Shown: positions 11,384 through 21,758 of the stretch, piece after piece
Numbering within the stretch: position 1 is the stretch's first letter
Layout of the letters: each line of letters opens with the position of its first letter
From: Ganoderma boninense
Lineage: Eukaryota; Basidiomycota; Agaricomycetes; Polyporales; Polyporaceae
Length of the DNA: 64,000 nucleotides
Assembly (NCBI GenBank): GCA_002900995.3
Contig: CM035311.1
Coordinates: forward strand, 1,178,001-1,242,000
Direction of reading: 5' to 3'
Made by a program: the position numbers and the translations under genes
The notes under the pieces: generated by a model
What the model was told of the DNA's origin: nothing
The model's input: only the letters and a program-made list of their open reading frames with translations
Database searches by the model: none

Positions 11384-13013
11384 ATGTCGCTCAACGGCAG
11401 AAACGCGCTTTTGAACCAGGACATTTTATACACAATTTTCGGACACCTGGCCATCCCGGATGCCTTGTGGTATGACTACAACCCTATGAGTCGTGACGTC
11501 AAGTCGGCGGACGACACTACGGAGGGGAGGGGCGCGCTGGCGAGATGTGCGCGGGTTTGCAGAGCCTTCCTCTTCCCCGCCGTGTCCACCCTGTGGCGAA
11601 ACATCAGCAACCTTGAGGCGCTGGGCGTGTTGGCACCACGCCACATCCCACAGAACGCGGAGGTAAGCCGTTCCTCGTGGTGGACTCTGGCAGCCCACTC
11701 ACTGACAGCGTCTGTTGATCTAGGTTCTGGTCTCAGTCGGTGTATCATGGCTGCCGACTTACGCCCAGTATTCGCACTGGGTACGCGCTGTACACAATCC
11801 CTCGACATCCGTCGCGCTACCACCCCAGCTGCCCCACGCGAACGAGAGCTCCTGCCTTGGTCCCCTTCCTCAGCTCACGCATCTCCGTTGGGTACAGGAG
11901 GTGCCGGGAACCATGGATCTACTCACACTCCTGTCTCCAGCCCTGCGCTCTCTGCACATCCTTTTCCGTGTTTCCCGCAACGCCACCAGTTCTGAACGTC
12001 GAACCTTCGTTGAGGCGCTCTTACTCCAGGCTGCGGAGACAGCGCCGAACCTCACATATCTCCGTATAACCAGGACAAGCGGGATGCCCGAAAGGTGGCT
12101 ACGTCCTGTGGAGCATTTTATCCACCTGGGGGTCTTGGACATCTCTGAGCCGATCTATGACGATGTCACGACGTGCGACCTCTTACCCGGGCTGGCCGCG
12201 ATGGACGATTTGCGGTCGCTCAAGCTCCGCTTGCCCACCTTGGACCATAATGCGCCGGACCCTGCGACCCGTTGCTTTGACGCGCTCCGGGACGTCTCGC
12301 TAGACTGCAGGCAGTCCTCGCTGGGCGACGCGATCACGTTCCTACGTGCCATCTCGTCTCCCCGTCTCGAATCGGTGCACCTCGATCATTGCGAATGCCC
12401 TACCAGCGCCCTCGCAACGAGCTTGCTCGAACTGTGCGCCGTCCTCCACGACAGGTTCAGGTCCACCATTCGCGCGATCTCCCTATCGGTGACGCCGATC
12501 GGCGCCCCCGTCGTGTTCGAACGCCCATTGGTCAACTATCTGGAACCGCTCCTCCGCATTCACGAGGTCTCCGAGTTCCATCTCGCCATCTCCCGAACAT
12601 CCAGGAACGTCTCGGTGGCCGTTCCAGAGTCGAACCTGATCGCGATCGCAGAGTCGTGGCCCCGCCTCAGCCACCTTGGCCTCAGCTGCGACCCCTTGCG
12701 TGAACCGCCTACCCTACAGACAATCTCGTCGTTCGCGCGACATTGTCCGTCCCTGACAACTTTGAATCTGCCTTGCATCGATGCCCGCGATATCGCATTC
12801 GAGTCCTTGGACTCTCCTCATCCTTCTCTTACATTGTTCGGCATCTTCGATGGTGGTTGGGATAGCCTGATCCCAGAGCCGAGACACCTTGCGGAGTTTC
12901 TGAGGACGCTGTTTCCAAACTCAGTGTTGCAACGGCCACGAGTCGGGGCCGGACCATGGACCCAGACAGTGGAGTCCTTCGATAGGCTACAGACGACTCT
13001 TGGTTATCAGTGA
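11384..13013 (+). CDS. F-box/LRR-type protein, copy 2
   Basis: This is a tandem paralogue of the preceding gene, probably another SCF adaptor. Exon 1 (11384-11662) begins with the F-box-like LLNQDILYTIFGHLAIPDAL and the conserved ARCARVCRAFLFPAVSTLW. The intron lies at the same place and phase as in copy 1, and exon 2 (11724-13013) has LRR-like strands LTHLRWVQEVP, LRSLHILFRVS, APNLTYLRITRT, DDLRSLKLRLP and CPSLTTLNLPCID. It has 522 residues. The shared motif L-R-x-W-V-Q-E/A-V-P and the matching tail GGWDSLIPEPRHLAEFLRTL against SGWNSHIPDPLLLAKFLDAL show common descent. Copy 2 lacks the acidic/glycine insert of copy 1 near 10580-10620. Nothing suggests a pseudogene. Confidence 0.8.
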
Positions 13014-13093
13014 TTTTAACATTGTTCAGTACTGTGAGTGTGCGTTGACAATCAACACTTATTGGCTGCAGCGCGTGAAAACAGGGAAGACAC

Positions 13094-13099
13094 AAAAAA
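13094..13099 (-). terminator. Pol III terminator of tRNA-Val
   Basis: Six consecutive T on the minus strand immediately after the tRNA 3' end. Confidence 0.8.
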
Positions 13100-13173
13100 T
13101 GAGTCGGCCCAGGATCGAACTGAGGACCTTCTGTGTGTTAGACAGATGCGATAACCAACTACGCCACCGACCC
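13100..13173 (-). tRNA. tRNA-Val (anticodon AAC)
   Basis: On the minus strand the acceptor GGGTCGG pairs with CCGACTC (one G-U), with discriminator A. The D-arm contains GCGTAGTTGGTTATCGC, the anticodon stem TCTGT/ACAGA closes the loop CTAACAC (anticodon AAC), and the T-arm holds GTTCGATCC. There is no intron. A run of six T follows directly, as expected for Pol III termination. Confidence 0.95.
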
Positions 13174-14693
13174 TTATGACCGATGAGAAAGTAACAATCA
13201 TAATCGCGTGACCTCTCAGTCTCGCAAAATTGCCTCATCCGCCTTTGAGCTCTCCCGTTGCTTGCCACCGGTTTCCATCCCCCCCCCCTTGCACTCAAAC
13301 GACCTCCTTCGATATTCTTCCTCAGAAACCCTTCGTGATACTCTCTGAACTGCAAAGGCCCGAGCATTTGCCACTGGCGCCACCTCTCCAGATATCGCTC
13401 GTTGCGGCATTTTCGCCGATTGGGTGTCGAGAGGGCGCAATGCGAAGTCTTTTTCCCTACTGCCGTCAGCTCAGCCCGGCAGCTATTCCCCCAGATGAGC
13501 CGCCGATCTCTGATACCTCCTCGTACATTGAGGGATCGTCATCACATTGAGCAGCGGGCACCATGGTGAGCCCCATAATCTGTGTTCCCACCTTCTGACA
13601 TCGACTTTTGAGACTGATGCTTGTTCTGGTCCTGGTGAATCTACAGGGATATCGTCGCCTCTGTGCCCATGCGCCGTCTCTCTCTGGCAACAGTTTTGGA
13701 TATCTGTTTCGGCCCTGGCTCGCCTTGTATGCCCTCCCGGTTGTCTGGACATGGCGGATCCGTCTTGGCTTACTATGAGGTTCAGTCCGTCTGCCAACTG
13801 TGAAGTTCCCGTCGCCCCCCAAGAGCGTATATCGTATTGTGCGCTCAGTGTCTACCTGAACCACGGCTGTCGCTGAGGTACGTCGTGCATGCCACTGTCG
13901 CGGTGTTCTTGGGATGTACTTTCGAGGTGTCCGCCCCCGGACACCCCGCCTGGGTTTCCGGGTCTCGCTCTCTGCCCACTCCGCAGCTTGCAACATATCA
14001 TATCGTATCACGATCCCCTGTGCATCCGATATATCGCACTTTGCTCATGGAAAGAATGGGTGCTATTGCGGATGCCATGACATGCTATGGCCCCCGTTTC
14101 GCGGGCAACCCCCATGTTATGTCTCTTTCCAGTGCCAATACTGAATCTGCCCTACGGTAGAAACGCAATTCGAAGGCCTACCGCTCCGCTTAGCAGCTCT
14201 GGGGGTTCTGTTGGTGCTGACATTTATTTCCAGGACATCCGAGCCTTCTGGACGATCCCTGTGGTCTTTGAGCGGCGTTGCAAGGAGCACCAGACCGCCT
14301 GTATTTCCAATCTCGAGCCCGGTTTCCGCCAAATGGCAGTGCACTACAGGAAATCAAACCCGGGCGCTATTGGTCCACCGTTTCCTAGTGTACCTGGCGT
14401 CTCCAACGCGCATGCGGTCCGTTGTTCGGGGTCGCTCGAGGGGACCTCCCTTGCACCCCAGTTTTGCGCTTGCATCACACCGTGACGATTGTTCGTAACG
14501 CGACGTGACGGGACAAAACTGCACCTTGGCGACCGCAGAGTCGCTGAAGCTTTGCATTCGCCGTTGCATTCGCTTGCCTTCGATATCTCCTGTGCTTTGG
14601 TTCTCTACACTCGGGCCAGCAATGCCTCTCGTGTGGCTCACCCATCCGGTACTCTGGCACTCCTCCAGGGTCCCATCATGGAACTTCACAGCA
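13174..14693. other. Intergenic, possible decayed coding remnants
   Basis: This 1.5-kb gap precedes the ferric reductase. Plus-strand stretches around 13495-13775 can be spliced into a short open protein (DIVASVPMRRLSLATVLDI), but nothing after it continues in frame and I recognise no family. A C9 run lies near 13279. No gene is supported. Confidence 0.4.
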
Positions 14694-17125
14694 ATGACTC
14701 CCGAGCAAGCCCTGTTGGTCCAGGCCCGCTGGCACAACGTATGCGATTTTGGGTCGACATCAGCCTTTTTGGCATATTCTGACACCCGGCGAAGTGGTAC
14801 AGGGCTGACTGGGATTATGGAAGGACGACTGTCTACTTCTTCTGCGTGGCAATATTCGTCTTCGGCATCGTCAACATCATCTTCCAGCTGCGGCAGCGCA
14901 CAAAGTGAGCCGCCATCCTATTTTCATAGTTTGAGAATCGCTGAGCTGAGATTCGGAAAGCGGTGACGCGGTGCAGAGAGTTCCGTTGTACACCAAGATC
15001 GTCGCGGCTTCGAGGTCCATTGGTGCAAGGCAAATTCACATCCCGGTTTTCGACTACTACTCGCCCCCCTCGAGCGCCGTCGTCTTCGTAGCGGGCTTGA
15101 TCACGTTCTTCGCAGGTGTGTATGTGTCGAGGACTGTCGTATGGAGTTTGACTGATCAAAAGGCCAGCGTTGACGTTCTCTGTCCATCCCTATCGCTGGC
15201 CCAACCCCGCGATGGGGGATAGCTGGCCGATCGCAACGCGATCTGGATGGATATCAATTGGGATCATGCCCTTCCTTTAGTGAGTTTCTTCGTTTTCTGC
15301 GGAGCTGGAGCGATGAATTTCAACGTCATCTCTCTGGACGCAGTGTGCTGGGCACGAAGCTCAACCTCATCGGCATGGTTACTGGCGTATCTCACGAGAA
15401 GCTGCAAGTGTACCACCGGTGGTCGGCGTGGATTATGTGTGCGTTCATGTTTTCACTTCGTTCATCCATTGAGAGATGGGTGCTGACGGGATTCGATAGA
15501 TGTCACGTCCCTGATCCACACGTTCCCGTTCATCGTGCAGTCCATCGAAAACGGCGAAATGGTCTTGAATTGGAATACATCGGTGTATTACTGGACCGGA
15601 GTTGCTGCTCTGGTGCCCCAGGTGAGTGTATGCGAAGAGGAGGCTGGATGTCTTGCTAAAGCGTGTGTGTCAGACATGGTTGGTCTTCATGTCCTGGGGC
15701 CCCATCAGGAACCGTTACTATGAGACGTTCAAGAAGTGAGTGTCTAATTATGGGACGCACGAAGTGGTTCTAACCGGCCACGATCAGGTTACATTTCATG
15801 TACGAGTCTCCACTGCTCTTATGACGTTTACTCTCCTTGACTTCGATGACAGCGCTAGCGCGATCTTCATCGCCGCTCTCTTCGTCCACTGCGACTTCAC
15901 ATTGACATCTTGGTTCGTAACGACCTCCGTACCGTTCGATTAACCCATCATTAAGCGCGGTTCTTTAGGGACTATTTCTGGGCTACTGCTGCTCTTTACG
16001 GAGTTTCATGGTTCGCCCGCACCGGCCGCACGTTCTACAACGGTCTCGGTTCCGGCGCGACGTTCGAGATGCTCCCGGAGAACATGGTCAAGATCGTCAT
16101 CCGGACAAAGGTTGCTTGGCGGCCCGGGCAGCACTTTTTTGTGCGCTTCCTCAGCCTCGGCGTCCACGCCGCTTCGTCCCACCCGTTCACCATCGCCAGT
16201 TTGCCCGACATCGTCTCGTCTGAAAAGAGTAGCGGTAACGGCAAACGCATCATGGAGGTGTACGCGCGTGTCCATGGGGGAATCACAGCTCGACTTGCGG
16301 CGGCGGCTCAGAGTGGAACCTTGAAGACGTCGCGTGTGCTCTTGGATGGACCGTATGGCGGATTTGAGGGTAACATCAAGGCGTACGATCGAGTTCTTCT
16401 TCTCGGTGGTGGATCAGGTGCGTACATTGCCATTCGGAAAGTGGCGCGTGTGCGCTGACGTTCCAGCACGATAGGTGTCAGCTTCGTCGTTCCCCTTCTC
16501 CTGGATCTCGTCCGTTCGTCTGAAACGGACCAATCCAAGTGCCGCAAGGTGGACCTCGTCTGGGCTGTCCGGACCAAGAGTACGTTATCAGTCATTGTAC
16601 CTGCATCCCGTTCTAATTGTCGTTCGTTCCCTTTCAGGCGGGCTTTCTTGGTTCGACGACGCCATCTCTGGCGCTATGAAGGCTGCACCAGCCCAGTTGT
16701 CTATTGACGTCTCGTACTATGTCACTGACATGACCACCACTGTTGATGACGGTGCGTCCATCGAAAGCGAACAGAGCAAGGTGGGAACCGGCGGAGTGTC
16801 CCGGAACACTGGTCGCCCGCGGCTCCACGCTATCGTGAAGGAATTTTGTGTCGAGCAGGGCACGGTTGCCATTGCCAGTGCGTTTTCATGCCTTGCCCAC
16901 TGCGACATCTGGGTAATCAATGCTGATGTTGATATTCCACACAGCGTGCGGCCCGGATTCGTTCAATCTCGACGTCGGGAACGCTGTCGCGGAGTGCGAG
17001 CTGGCCATCTTTGGGGGCACATCTGCTTGCTCCGAGATTTATCTCCACCGCGAGACCTACAGGTACGCTCTACGAGTCTCTGCGGTTTGACCTTCGAGGT
17101 TTCTGATCTTATTCGAAGTTGGTGA
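14694..17125 (+). CDS. Ferric/cupric reductase (transmembrane, FRE family)
   Basis: This plasma-membrane oxidoreductase passes electrons from NADPH through FAD and haem to extracellular Fe(III) or Cu(II), usually for high-affinity iron uptake. About a dozen small exons start with MTPEQALLVQARWHN at 14694. Membrane core segments include GVSHEKLQVYHRWSAW, YVTSLIHTFPFIVQSI, KLHF and FIAALFVHCDF, which carry the haem-ligand histidines. The FAD motif is HPFTIASLPD, the NADPH site is VLLLGGGSGVSFVVPLL, and the C-terminal CGP is in TCGPDSFNLDV. A final short exon gives the family ending ETYSW before the stop at 17125. One exon (15788-15799) is just 12 nt. No ferroxidase or iron permease lies next to it. 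Confidence 0.88.
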
Positions 17126-17533
17126 TGGGCTGTGGCATTTATTTGTTTGCCGCCGCGCAAGATTCAAAGGATCAAGCATTCCAGTGGTGCAGTCCAGTGA
17201 CCGATATGTAGTTCAGTTGTATCCGATTTTCAATAACGACTATCTATTCCTGCACATTTGGCTTCGGTCGGAGGACGCAGCACGGAGGACCCTCGGAAAC
17301 AATGCTGCAAAGCGTAACATCTACGTAGATGTAGCACGGCACCTGGCAACGGTTGTGTCGTAGCTCACAAGTCGTGTGGGTTGTTATAACCTCTGCAGGG
17401 TAGCCTACGTCCACGCTTCCGCATGCCATTTTGGTGCATTCGCATGTACGCTTGAGGGAGCGACGGTCCTCGGCTTGCTCGGGGGCTTGCCATTCCCATA
17501 ATATTGTACATACCAAAAGAGCCCCCGAACATC
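17126..17533. other. Intergenic between ferric reductase and tRNA-Arg
   Basis: This is the 3' flank of the reductase. I see no coding or RNA signal. Confidence 0.5.
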
Positions 17534-17612
17534 GGCCGCCTGGCGTAATGGCAACGCGTCTGACTACGATTGGGTAATCAGGAGATTGCAGGTTCGACCC
17601 CTGCGGTGGTCA
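17534..17612 (+). tRNA. tRNA-Arg (anticodon ACG), with 7-nt intron
   Basis: The acceptor GGCCGCC pairs with GGTGGTC (two G-U), with discriminator A. The anticodon stem TCTGA/TCAGG encloses 14 nt: the loop CTACGA plus a 7-nt intron TTGGGTA and the last loop base A, giving anticodon ACG. The T-arm contains GGTTCGACCCC. An identical copy lies 183 bp downstream in reverse orientation. Confidence 0.93.
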
Positions 17613-17620
17613 TGTATGCC

Positions 17621-17624
17621 TTTT
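17621..17624 (+). terminator. Pol III T-run after plus-strand tRNA-Arg
   Basis: TTTT starts 8 nt after the tRNA end, inside the spacer between the two convergent tRNA genes. Confidence 0.5.
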
Positions 17625-17790
17625 ATTTCGCTTTCACTTTTTCCTCGAATGCTAGCACAACGGCTTTCAATAGAACGAGCATAATTCAAACATTGACGCT
17701 CCATCGTCATAAATACGAACGTGATTCATGTTCTGTGACTATAAGTGAGATCTGAAAGAGTCTGACAGCTATGTATTCGGACAATTCTTC

Positions 17791-17795
17791 AAAAA
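17791..17795 (-). terminator. Pol III terminator of minus-strand tRNA-Arg
   Basis: Five T on the minus strand immediately follow the tRNA 3' end. Confidence 0.7.
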
Positions 17796-17874
17796 TGACC
17801 ACCGCAGGGGTCGAACCTGCAATCTCCTGATTACCCAATCGTAGTCAGACGCGTTGCCATTACGCCAGGCGGCC
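17796..17874 (-). tRNA. tRNA-Arg (anticodon ACG), identical inverted copy
   Basis: The reverse complement is base-for-base the same as the plus-strand tRNA-Arg, including its 7-nt intron. The flanks are unrelated, so the identity stops at the gene borders. The two genes face each other across a 183-bp spacer. Confidence 0.93.
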
Positions 17875-18348
17875 TGTAAAGAAGCTGCATTCTGACATAC
17901 CATGTGTTTTGTTGCAGTGTTAAGACGAGATGGGCAAGCCTTGCAGACTCCCGGTGACGTGTTCTCTCTTTATTCCTCTCCCTGAGCATTTCTAACCCCC
18001 ATCCTATTCTGAGCTCTGACACATAATTTGTTACAAAAAATCCGTTAGTCGTGGATTCGACCGAGCTAATGATACATAGAGAGCCAAGCTTCATATCCGA
18101 CATAGTACAAAGTGCCTTGCTACATCGGAGTCAAGTAGAAGAGGAGCGATAGGAGGAGTGTCTGAAAAGTGCGTAACCTGAAAGACTGACAAGAGGCGAT
18201 AATACACTAACTCTGATGGTAAGTGGTAGGAAACGAGGTCAACGTGGGCACAGTCATGCGAAGTCCGTCGTGGCTATGGTCTCAGAGATGGTCGCGACAG
18301 GACGGCTGGGCAGTAGGAAGACACCGAACAGCTCGGATAAGACAGAGG
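17875..18348. other. Intergenic between tRNA-Arg and unknown acidic protein
   Basis: This holds the upstream flank of the minus-strand tRNA-Arg and the 3' flank of the next minus-strand gene. I see no further feature. Confidence 0.5.
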
Positions 18349-19432
18349 CTACATCTCCTCTTCTTTCTCCCTCTCCTCCTCCACTGGGGAGAGTTTAGAC
18401 GGTCGCCACAATGGTTCAGGGTCGGGCGGAGCCTCCTCGAGGGCCTTTATGAAGATTCCGATCGGTGCAGCCGCCGTCTCGTCGTCCAGGGTATGCCCTT
18501 CGTGCCAGAGATCCTTTAGGCTCGCAAGCGTCATATCGCCGCGCACCCAACGATGCCTCATGGGGCACACACCTCTCCGTGGAGCGGCCGGACCGGGAGG
18601 CGAGCCAGGAGAAGCGGAGTCGTCTGTCAGTGCGGACGCCGTGTCGTTTTCTTCCACGGAATCCAGATCACTGCCCTCCTCTTCAACGTATGGCGCCGGG
18701 GGTCGCGATGGTGCCTGCGGGTCGTCATCCTCGTCGAGGAAGCTGAAGTCCACATACTCCTCTGGATTGATAGGTTCCACCTCGCACGAGGCGTCCAGTG
18801 ATTTGCGGGCACACAGCGAGCACTGAAGAGAGGGACAGTGAGTCCTCGGACATGTCTAGAACCATGAAGTTGCTCACCCAGAGCCCCACGCAGGCCCTCT
18901 GAAGGTCGAGAGGCATCAACTGCTTAGCCTCGAGATCAAGGTCCTCCAACATGGACAGCTGCAGTCCGGGCCTCGCCATCGTGCAGCGCCACCTGCGGTG
19001 GCCAGTGTGCAACGTGCTCCACACCGATGACAGGGGGCCATGGCAAGCCCAAGCACACGGCCGGGCGGATGCGGGTGTTTTGCGCCTCGTCCAATGCCCC
19101 ATCGACAGCCACACCACACAGGCCCAAGCCCTGGTTGCACGACTGTTATTGTGTGGGATTTCCTACTTAAGAGATGTACTCACCACCAAAGGCCCGTCCA
19201 ACAGGCTCGATCCGGTTCGGTACTCAACCACAGCGTCTCCAAGAACTCCCGGATCCCGAGCACGGGAGATAGGGCGAAGAGGCGGGCTGAATCCGAGGCC
19301 GGGAGGGTAGAGAGGCTCTTGGGGAGCGCGATCCGTCGCGCCGTCGACCTGCACAGGCTGTTGCGCCTGCGGGAGAGTCGAGCCCCGTCCGGCAGCGGTG
19401 ACGGTACTGGTGGTTGAGGACAGGTGCGTCAT
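18349..19432 (-). CDS. Unknown acidic protein with CxxC pair
   Basis: I do not recognise this family. Exon 1 (19432-19184) is rich in Thr, Pro and Gln and ends EYRTGSSLLDGPLV. It joins in phase to 19130 onward (GLGLCGVAVDGALDEAQNTR, then PAVCLGLPWPPVIGVEH). A further exon gives SMLEDLDLEAKQLMPLDLQR with ACVGLW, and the last begins CSLCARKSLDASCE, a CxxC plus a third Cys. It runs into an acidic region (EEYVDFSFLDEDDDP, then a Glu/Asp/Ser/Pro-rich tail) and stops at 18349. The second splice needs a weak donor (GTTGCA), so that joint is uncertain. The coherent frames suggest a real gene; a nuclear role is only a guess from composition. Confidence 0.45.
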
Positions 19433-20093
19433 GATGATACAATGAGGATGAGGGTGATGTTGAGTAAAGGGGAAGTAGCTAATGGTGCAAGTGGAGGTGT
19501 TCAGCCCGTAGGATGTGCAGGAAGGAGGTTGTGGTGAAGAGAGATGCGAGAGCGCAATTGTCGCGCGCTTTATTGGACGCGTCTGTGGCTGCTCGCTTTG
19601 GAACTCAACGCGTCGCGGTGGTCACATGCGTTCGTGTCGCGAGACGCGTGAGATCGCCGTTCACGCTTGGATCTTGCTCGGGACTGATAGACTATTGTGC
19701 CTTTTAGAAAGCTTTGAACCCTTATGCTGTGGGTCTGTTGTCTTCCCTCTGTCGTGGCTTTTGCAACGACATGCGAATAATCGACTCGTCCATTGAGTAT
19801 CCTTCCCCCCTCTGCTAGGATAGGCTAGGATGCGTTTGGACTTAGCTGTCGCCATCCCTCATTCTACGACACCTCGGGCACCGCTGGAATTCTCAACCAC
19901 AGGTCTCCCGGGGATAGGAATGCTTCTTCCATTATACAACCACTTCCTGCCTGGAGAGTAGCCCTGGTTGGTGTTCCGTCTCGCTTATAATACTTCCTTC
20001 TCATGTGTATACCTCAAGCTTTCTGCATCTCGAGCAAGATCGATTGCCGTGCTTATAAGCATGAGCCTCTGAACCATTTTGACGCAGTGCCAT
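19433..20093. other. Intergenic, no supported gene
   Basis: This upstream region of the unknown acidic-protein gene leads into the transposon-rich zone. No coding or RNA gene is evident. Confidence 0.5.
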
Positions 20094-20095
20094 TA

Positions 20096-20255
20096 GGGGT
20101 AGTCAAGGATGCCGATTCTGACTTCGCTTCTACAGGCGATTTCGGGGGTGCGATGCTACTCCAGAGTAGCACCGACGATTCAAGTCGCTTCTACGCTTCG
20201 CCCCCCCCCCGCGTCTCCCAGAAGCGACTGCAGAAGCGACATCTTTGACTACCCC
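20096..20255. mobile_element. MITE, Tc1/mariner-like (160 bp)
   Basis: The two ends are inverted copies: GGGGTAGTCAAGGATG on the left and the complement of CATCTTTGACTACCCC on the right, differing at one base. Similarity continues as an imperfect GCTTCT/AGAAGC-rich stem further in. The element is flanked by TA on both sides (20094-20095 and 20256-20257), the target duplication of Tc1/mariner transposons. It encodes no protein and holds a C10 run. A mobile origin is inferred from structure; copy number elsewhere is unknown. Confidence 0.65.
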
Positions 20256-20731
20256 TATTGTCATACATAGCTTTCTCACATTGCACGCAATCTTTGCTGG
20301 TGCGTTTTCCGGCGAAATACTCAACCCTATACTCAGTTTCGGCGTGCCATAATCGACTCTACTGAAAGCTCATCGAATCATTCTCCGATCGAATGCCGTG
20401 TATATCCGTAGTTCCATATCGTTCATACGCTTGATAGACAGTTTATCCACCGCATTCATGGTGTCGCTGTCAGTAAGTCGGATATCAATCCCGGTCCACA
20501 AGTGTCGCTGCTGCCACAGGGTCCCAGCATGGGCTTGATTGAGATTACAAAATGCGTACTGGTGTGGGCTGTTACAATAAACTTCGAATGTTCTCATGCG
20601 ACGGGTTTCACATTTAATGCTGAATCATGGCCGAGGGCAGATGAGGGCATATTCGAGCCAAATGATCCCAGATTCACGGAGAGTGCATGCACTGTACCAG
20701 CAACGGCGTCTGAATCTCACCAAAAAGGATC

Positions 20732-20739
20732 GTTGGAAT
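20732..20739. repeat. Target-site duplication, left of hAT element
   Basis: GTTGGAAT is repeated exactly at 21751-21758 on the other side of the element. Confidence 0.85.
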
Positions 20740-21750
20740 TAGTGTTGCAGGGTCCGGTCCTAGGACTAGTCCAGGACCGGAGAAAAGACCGGGACTGACC
20801 TCCAGAGGACCGGACCAGGACCGCAAAACTATTGGTCCTGTCCTCGGTCCCGGTCCCGGTCCCTTCCCTATGTGCACTTTGAAAGGACCGCCAAGAACCG
20901 GTCCGGACTGGTCCTTGTATTCCCCCAAGAACTGGTCAATAACCAGTATTTATAAGTCTTTCTTTACCAAATTCAGGCCCAAACAAGGGTTGAGACGGAG
21001 CTGCAGCTGTCGAAATACAAACTGGGGTTAGGGTTAGCTGTTCAGAAGTGACTGCACCGGCCATTTACGCTCACTGACTTGGACTGTCTCACCATCTACC
21101 TCAGCTGCAACAGCTTAGCTTATGTATTAGGAACTCACTGGGGTACTTTCATTGTGCTCAATGTATTACTATCTAGCCCTCCACACTGGGAAACACAGCA
21201 GGAGCCTCAAACTTCAAGCAGATCAAGACGAAGACTTAGACATATCTCCACCATTTATGGGCGGATTGGCTTGTTTGATACTGCGTTAGAAAGGTATAAT
21301 TGAGAGCTTTCAGATGGGCCTATGAAAGTACGTTTTGGTGGTCTAGTTCTTTCTGAATAATGCATACAGTTTTCTCTATGGTATGTCCTATTGTCGGAAC
21401 TATCACTCCATCAATTCCTGTCCGATTTTTACGTTCTACATATCGTTAGAAAGCCACATGATGTAGCTTTCTAACGATATATAAAACGTAAAAATCTGTT
21501 CACGGAGTCCAGAGTTATATTGATTTTTACCTCCTGGACTGGTCCTGGACTGGGAAAGACTGGTCCAGGACCGTAGCGCAGTCCAGGACCGGTCCGGACT
21601 GAGGACCGGACTGCAGTCCTCCTCAGTCCTAGGAGGACTGCAGTCCTGGTCCTGGTCCTCATTCTCGGGGGCAGTCCTGTCCGGTCCTCGGTCCTTGGTC
21701 CTTGGAAAATTACCTCGAGGACCGGGACCGGACCGGACCCTGCAACACTA
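20740..21750. mobile_element. Non-autonomous hAT-type DNA transposon (1,011 bp)
   Basis: The element begins TAGTGTTGCAGGG and ends CCCTGCAACACTA, with perfect 21-bp inverted ends at 20740-20760 and 21730-21750. An 8-bp direct duplication GTTGGAAT flanks it (20732-20739 and 21751-21758), the hallmark length for hAT elements. Both subterminal regions are packed with GGACC/GGTCC words on either strand, a possible array of transposase binding sites. No open frame resembles a transposase, so it must depend on one elsewhere. The intact ends and duplication suggest fairly recent insertion. Confidence 0.85.
21424..21496. repeat. Long hairpin inside the hAT element
   Basis: Arms 21424-21454 and 21466-21496 (31 nt each) are inverted copies that match at 29 positions, with an 11-nt loop. 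Transcribed RNA would fold into a stable stem. Confidence 0.85.
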
Positions 21751-21758
21751 GTTGGAAT
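21751..21758. repeat. Target-site duplication, right of hAT element
   Basis: GTTGGAAT matches 20732-20739 exactly. Confidence 0.85.

Noticed and set aside
13495..14690. Possible pheromone-receptor or other membrane-protein gene before the ferric reductase
   Set aside because: Short spliceable pieces exist but they do not continue in frame and match no family that I can recall.
18349..18800. Plus-strand frames opposite the acidic protein
   Set aside because: They are antisense to a coherent, spliced minus-strand frame and have random composition.
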